From: an uncultured Rhodobiaceae bacterium
Lineage (GTDB): Bacteria; Pseudomonadota; Alphaproteobacteria; Rhizobiales; TMED25
Direction: 5' to 3'
NCBI GenBank assembly: GCA_913030915.1
Contig: CAJWEW010000006.1
Location: forward strand, 1-61,496
DNA: 61,496 nucleotides
Shown: piece by piece, positions 57,856 to 61,496 of the stretch
How the letters are laid out: every line of letters starts with the position of its first letter
Position numbering within the stretch: position 1 is the first letter of the stretch
Notes under the pieces: model-generated
Told to the model about the DNA's origin: nothing
Seen by the model: the letters and a program-made list of their open reading frames with translations, nothing else
Database searches by the model: none
Translations under genes and position numbers: made by a program

Positions 57856-59682
57856 TTAATTTGCCTGTTTTTTTAGGAATGATGGTAATTCTAACTCACC
57901 CTCTGGGTCCAAAGAACCATCATCAATTGTATTATCTACAAGATCATCCTCTTTGTTTTCGACCAAATCAATATCCAGAAGGCTATCTTGGATTTCATTA
58001 TCGCTGGGTGCGCTCACTTTATCCAACACCTCTTCAGTATCACTCTTCAAATCAAAACTCTTTCCTTCTGTGAGGTCAGAGTCACTAGCACTCAAATCAT
58101 TAGAGAGGTTTTCCGTGTCCTGGTCTGTCTCAATGATACCTGACTTAGCAGTTTCAATTTCAGGCTCTTTTATGCCTAAATTATCGTCTATTTCGGTATT
58201 TGAGTTCAATCCTATGTTTGAATAGTTACTGTCAACCATGGGCGTTTGATCTGCTTGGTCTTTTTTCTTGAATCCGACGTTTACAAGCTTACTCAAAAAA
58301 CCACCTTTATTTCTTTTTTCGCCATCATCTAAGAGCTGTTCATTCATTGCCATTGAAATATTTTCATCTTTAATTGAGAAGAACTCACTCACTCTCGGTA
58401 TCTCATTTATTTCTTTTGTTGGTTGTCTTTTTTCATTAATATTCGCTTTACTCATTTTATCATTTATTGAATTTTCATTAACGGGCTTCCTCTTATCTTT
58501 TGACGTGAAAAAATTATGACTGCCATCTATTTTTTTTATTGATACGTCACCATCATATTTCCTGTCTTCATCTGCAGATTTAATATGGTTTGAGCTACCA
58601 CTTAAGGGTCGTATCTGAAAATCTTTTTGGTGATCTTCATCTCTCTCAATGTTTATCTTTGGAATAGTATAATTTTTATTAAATGTATAATTTGTAGAGT
58701 CAATATTCTTGATATTATTTTGAATACCAGTTGCTACCACAGATACCTTAACGGATCCCTCTAAATTAGAGTCAAAAGTTGCGCCGAGTATGATGTTCGC
58801 ATTATTATCTACCTCATCCCTTATTCTTGTAGCAACCTCATCAACTTCAAAAAGAGTAAGATCTTCACCGCCTGTTATTGAAATTAATAGGCCCTGCGCT
58901 CCTTTCATTGATACATCATCCAAAAGTGGATTCGAAATAGCTGCTTCTGCAGCTTCAATTGCCCTTTTTTCTCCTGAAGCTTCCCCTGTACCCATCATAG
59001 CTTTGCCCATCCCAAACATAATTGACTTTACATCCGCAAAATCAAGATTTATCAATCCTTCTTTTACCATCAAGTCTGTAATACCAGACACCCCTGACAG
59101 AAGGACTTGATCTGCCATAGCAAAAGCATCTGAAAATGTTGTTTTTTCATTGGCAATTCTGAATAGATTTTGATTTGGAATTACAATTAATGTATCAACA
59201 TACTTGCTTAATTCTTCTATACCTTCATCCGCTATTTCCATCCGCCTTACACCTTCAAATTGAAATGGTTTCGTTACAACTGCAACTGTAAGAATTTCCT
59301 GCTCCTTACAAAGCTGCGCTATTACAGGTGCGGCGCCTGTGCCAGTTCCACCACCCATACCAGCTGTAATAAATACCATGTGTGACCCTGCAGAATAATC
59401 CAGTATTTCTGCCTGTGCCTCTTGAGCCGCCGCGGCGCCGATTTTTGGCTGCGAACCAGCTCCTAAACCTTCTGTTAGATTTGTCCCCATCTGTATTCGT
59501 CTATCAGCACTTGACATTGCAAGAGCTTGAGCATCAGTATTAGCAACAACAAATTCGACTCCATCTAATCCTTCTTGGATCATATTGTTTACAGCATTAC
59601 CACCTGCACCACCAACACCAAACACCGTAATTCTTGGCTTCAACTCACTCATAGCATCTGGAATCTTTAAATTTATTGTCAT
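57856..59682 (-). CDS. ftsZ: Cell division protein FtsZ
   Basis: [38 protein letters not shown]-terminal [10 protein letters not shown] after a long charged linker. Confidence 0.98.
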   Translation of the reverse strand: MTINLKIPDAMSELKPRITVFGVGGAGGNAVNNMIQEGLDGVEFVVANTDAQALAMSSADRRIQMGTNLTEGLGAGSQPKIGAAAAQEAQAEILDYSAGSHMVFITAGMGGGTGTGAAPVIAQLCKEQEILTVAVVTKPFQFEGVRRMEIADEGIEELSKYVDTLIVIPNQNLFRIANEKTTFSDAFAMADQVLLSGVSGITDLMVKEGLINLDFADVKSIMFGMGKAMMGTGEASGEKRAIEAAEAAISNPLLDDVSMKGAQGLLISITGGEDLTLFEVDEVATRIRDEVDNNANIILGATFDSNLEGSVKVSVVATGIQNNIKNIDSTNYTFNKNYTIPKINIERDEDHQKDFQIRPLSGSSNHIKSADEDRKYDGDVSIKKIDGSHNFFTSKDKRKPVNENSINDKMSKANINEKRQPTKEINEIPRVSEFFSIKDENISMAMNEQLLDDGEKRNKGGFLSKLVNVGFKKKDQADQTPMVDSNYSNIGLNSNTEIDDNLGIKEPEIETAKSGIIETDQDTENLSNDLSASDSDLTEGKSFDLKSDTEEVLDKVSAPSDNEIQDSLLDIDLVENKEDDLVDNTIDDGSLDPEGELELPSFLKKQAN

Positions 59683-59735
59683 GATATTATTTCCTGTATT
59701 TATTTAACTCATAAAATCTCTAGGCTAATTAGTTT

Positions 59736-61037
59736 TTAGAAACTGTCCTTAAACCATCTCATCAAACTAGTAATAAAATTATTACCTGGATTATAAGATA
59801 AGCCTTTAGTGGTTATTTTTTTATTAACAAAAGTTTCATTCTGTGAATAAGTTAACATACCGCAAGCATTAGAAAAAATTGGATCCGAGATATCAAAATC
59901 TTGTGAGATTAGCCTTGGAACTGCGCGTCTAACTGGTGATTGAAAAATTTCACTGGCTAAATCATCAATGCCGATAAGCTGGCTTGCACCACCTGTAAGC
60001 ACCACTCTTTTTTGATTTAACAAACCTGGACTAATATTTTGAATCGTAGCCTTCACCTTCTCAAGCATATCTAAAGCACCCGTTCTGGATATATCAGCAA
60101 TAGTCGATTTATGAATTTGTTTCTCAGAGCTTGAATCTTCCTGATAGCCTAACTGTCGAATGCTAACAGTATCCCCATTATCGTATGAGTTAGTCAAAAC
60201 ACCGCCATACAAAATCTTTAGCTTTTCGGCGTCATCCATACTAATTGAAAGTGCGCGCGCAATATCAATAGTTATATTATTACCACCATATGGAACCACG
60301 CCCGCATAACGAAAAATATTATCAGAAAATATTGAATAAGACGTTGTTCCAGCCCCCATATCAATAACAATTGATCCAAGATTTGCTTCGTCAAGAGACA
60401 GAGTTGCAACAGCACTTGAAATCGGTGTAAAAATTATTCTTTCCACCTGTAAATGAGCACTTTCAATAACATTACTTATATTCTGAATGATACCTTTTGC
60501 ACAGGTTAAGTTATTTAGATTTATATCTAGTTTTTCTCCATACATCCCAACAGGATCTTCAATTAGATCAACTCCATCAATTGAAAATCCTAATGGAATG
60601 GTCTCAAATATTAATTTATCCGATGACTCATTTTGCTCCGTAGCTATTGATAATGCTTTCTCCAACTCTTTTTTTGTCACTTGGGTATCGTTTATTGGAA
60701 TGCTAATTTCATATAAATTCGACTCAACCTTGTCAGATGTGATGTTCACTGAAATTTTATCAATAGTTAGTGAGGACATTTTTTCAGCATCCTCAATCGC
60801 ATTTCTAATTGATAATTCGAGATTTGATGGATCAACTATGCTTCCATGTTCAAAACCAATGGATTTATGGTGCCCTAGCCCAAGAATTTCAAATTTTTCC
60901 CTGTAATTTTCAACAATGGTATTTTTTGCTATTAAACAAATAATTTTATCTGAACCAATATCCAACACTGCAGAAATTGTGTTAATATTTTTCTTAAGCT
61001 TCAATCCAGACATCTTATCAAATGACATCAAATACAT
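59736..61037 (-). CDS. ftsA: Cell division protein FtsA
   Basis: ISAVLDIGSDKIICLIAKN; SIVIDMGAGTTSYSIF; VVLTGGASQLIGIDDLASEIF. Confidence 0.95.
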   Translation of the reverse strand: MYLMSFDKMSGLKLKKNINTISAVLDIGSDKIICLIAKNTIVENYREKFEILGLGHHKSIGFEHGSIVDPSNLELSIRNAIEDAEKMSSLTIDKISVNITSDKVESNLYEISIPINDTQVTKKELEKALSIATEQNESSDKLIFETIPLGFSIDGVDLIEDPVGMYGEKLDINLNNLTCAKGIIQNISNVIESAHLQVERIIFTPISSAVATLSLDEANLGSIVIDMGAGTTSYSIFSDNIFRYAGVVPYGGNNITIDIARALSISMDDAEKLKILYGGVLTNSYDNGDTVSIRQLGYQEDSSSEKQIHKSTIADISRTGALDMLEKVKATIQNISPGLLNQKRVVLTGGASQLIGIDDLASEIFQSPVRRAVPRLISQDFDISDPIFSNACGMLTYSQNETFVNKKITTKGLSYNPGNNFITSLMRWFKDSF

Positions 61038-61051
61038 ATAAAACTCTTATA

Positions 61052-61496
61052 TTATATTTTTGAGCTGTTCATTATAACTCCGGTGGGCAGTATATCAATT
61101 CTATCGGGCAATCTCATGTCAATTATTTCAATATATCTGCTTAGAAGTGAGTACTCGTTATCCAAATCTTCTATTTCTTCGATCGCATTCGCTATATTCT
61201 TTTCCGGCAGGTGTATCGTTATTCCATTGTGTAAACGGATCGTCCAGCGTCGATCTCCGACCCTTAACAGAGATTTAATTTTTTTTTCAAACTCAGGATA
61301 TTCTTTTATCAAACTCTTAGTCCCCACACCCTTTACTCCAGGTATGCTGTCTGATCTATCACCATCTATCACCCTACAGGTTAGGACATTTTGTGGATAA
61401 ATTCCAAACTCTTTTCTCACTAATTCCTTATCATAGGTTATCTTCTTTGTCGGCGAATACATTTGAACTCTATCACTTACCAACTGATAGAAATCT
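61052..61496 (-). CDS. ftsQ: Partial/chimeric ORF: FtsQ C-terminus (~61052-61275) joined in frame to phage-type 5'-3' exonuclease/RNase H H3TH region (~61300-61496)
   Basis: C-terminal half VGDRRWTIRLHNGITIHLPEKN...LLSRYIEIIDMRLPDRIDI is FtsQ-like and lies next to ftsA; N-terminal half DFYQLVSDRVQMYSPTKK...GIYPQNVLTCRVIDGDRSDSIPGVKGVGTKSLIK is FEN/RNase H-like; frame is open to the window edge. Confidence 0.75.
   Translation of the reverse strand, partial: DFYQLVSDRVQMYSPTKKITYDKELVRKEFGIYPQNVLTCRVIDGDRSDSIPGVKGVGTKSLIKEYPEFEKKIKSLLRVGDRRWTIRLHNGITIHLPEKNIANAIEEIEDLDNEYSLLSRYIEIIDMRLPDRIDILPTGVIMNSSKI

Noticed and set aside
60487-60906. 139-aa plus-strand ORF
   Set aside because: Antisense to ftsA; shadow ORF.

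Overview
AT-rich alphaproteobacterial (probably marine, streamlined) chromosomal segment. About 0-24.6 kb is an accessory metabolic and transport region: tandem ABC permeases, CaiB-type CoA-transferase plus CitE-like lyase, a ThDP enzyme, two M24 proteins, hydrolases and dehydrogenases, an ACMSD-like amidohydrolase, a flavin monooxygenase-like protein, a Mn/Zn ABC transporter and two Gfo/Idh/MocA paralogs. About 25.5-30.6 kb is a branched-chain amino acid/amide type ABC transporter. From 31 kb onward the content is conserved housekeeping: tRNA-Lys, leuA-ilvC-ilvN-ilvB, miaA, serB, degP-type protease, hflKC, folA/thyA, a split permuted tmRNA, sspB, fumC, uvrD, prmA, pepP, and ligA-recN-bamD-lpxC-ftsZ-ftsA-ftsQ. 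Items worth a second look that the ORF track does not show: (1) a 15-aa leader peptide (MMYLNKNLLVVFCIT) with pause and terminator hairpins upstream of ilvB, a classical attenuator; (2) a two-piece permuted tmRNA with a readable tag ANDNYAPVAVAA; (3) a pair of unlisted small ORFs (59 and 51 aa) in tandem at 49.87-50.25 kb; (4) a right-edge ORF that joins a phage-type 5'-3' exonuclease/RNase H (H3TH) segment in frame to the FtsQ C-terminus, most likely an assembly chimera; (5) a Fur-family-like operator in front of the metal ABC transporter. No CRISPR array, transposase or integrase was seen. All family calls are from reading motifs by eye, with no database search.
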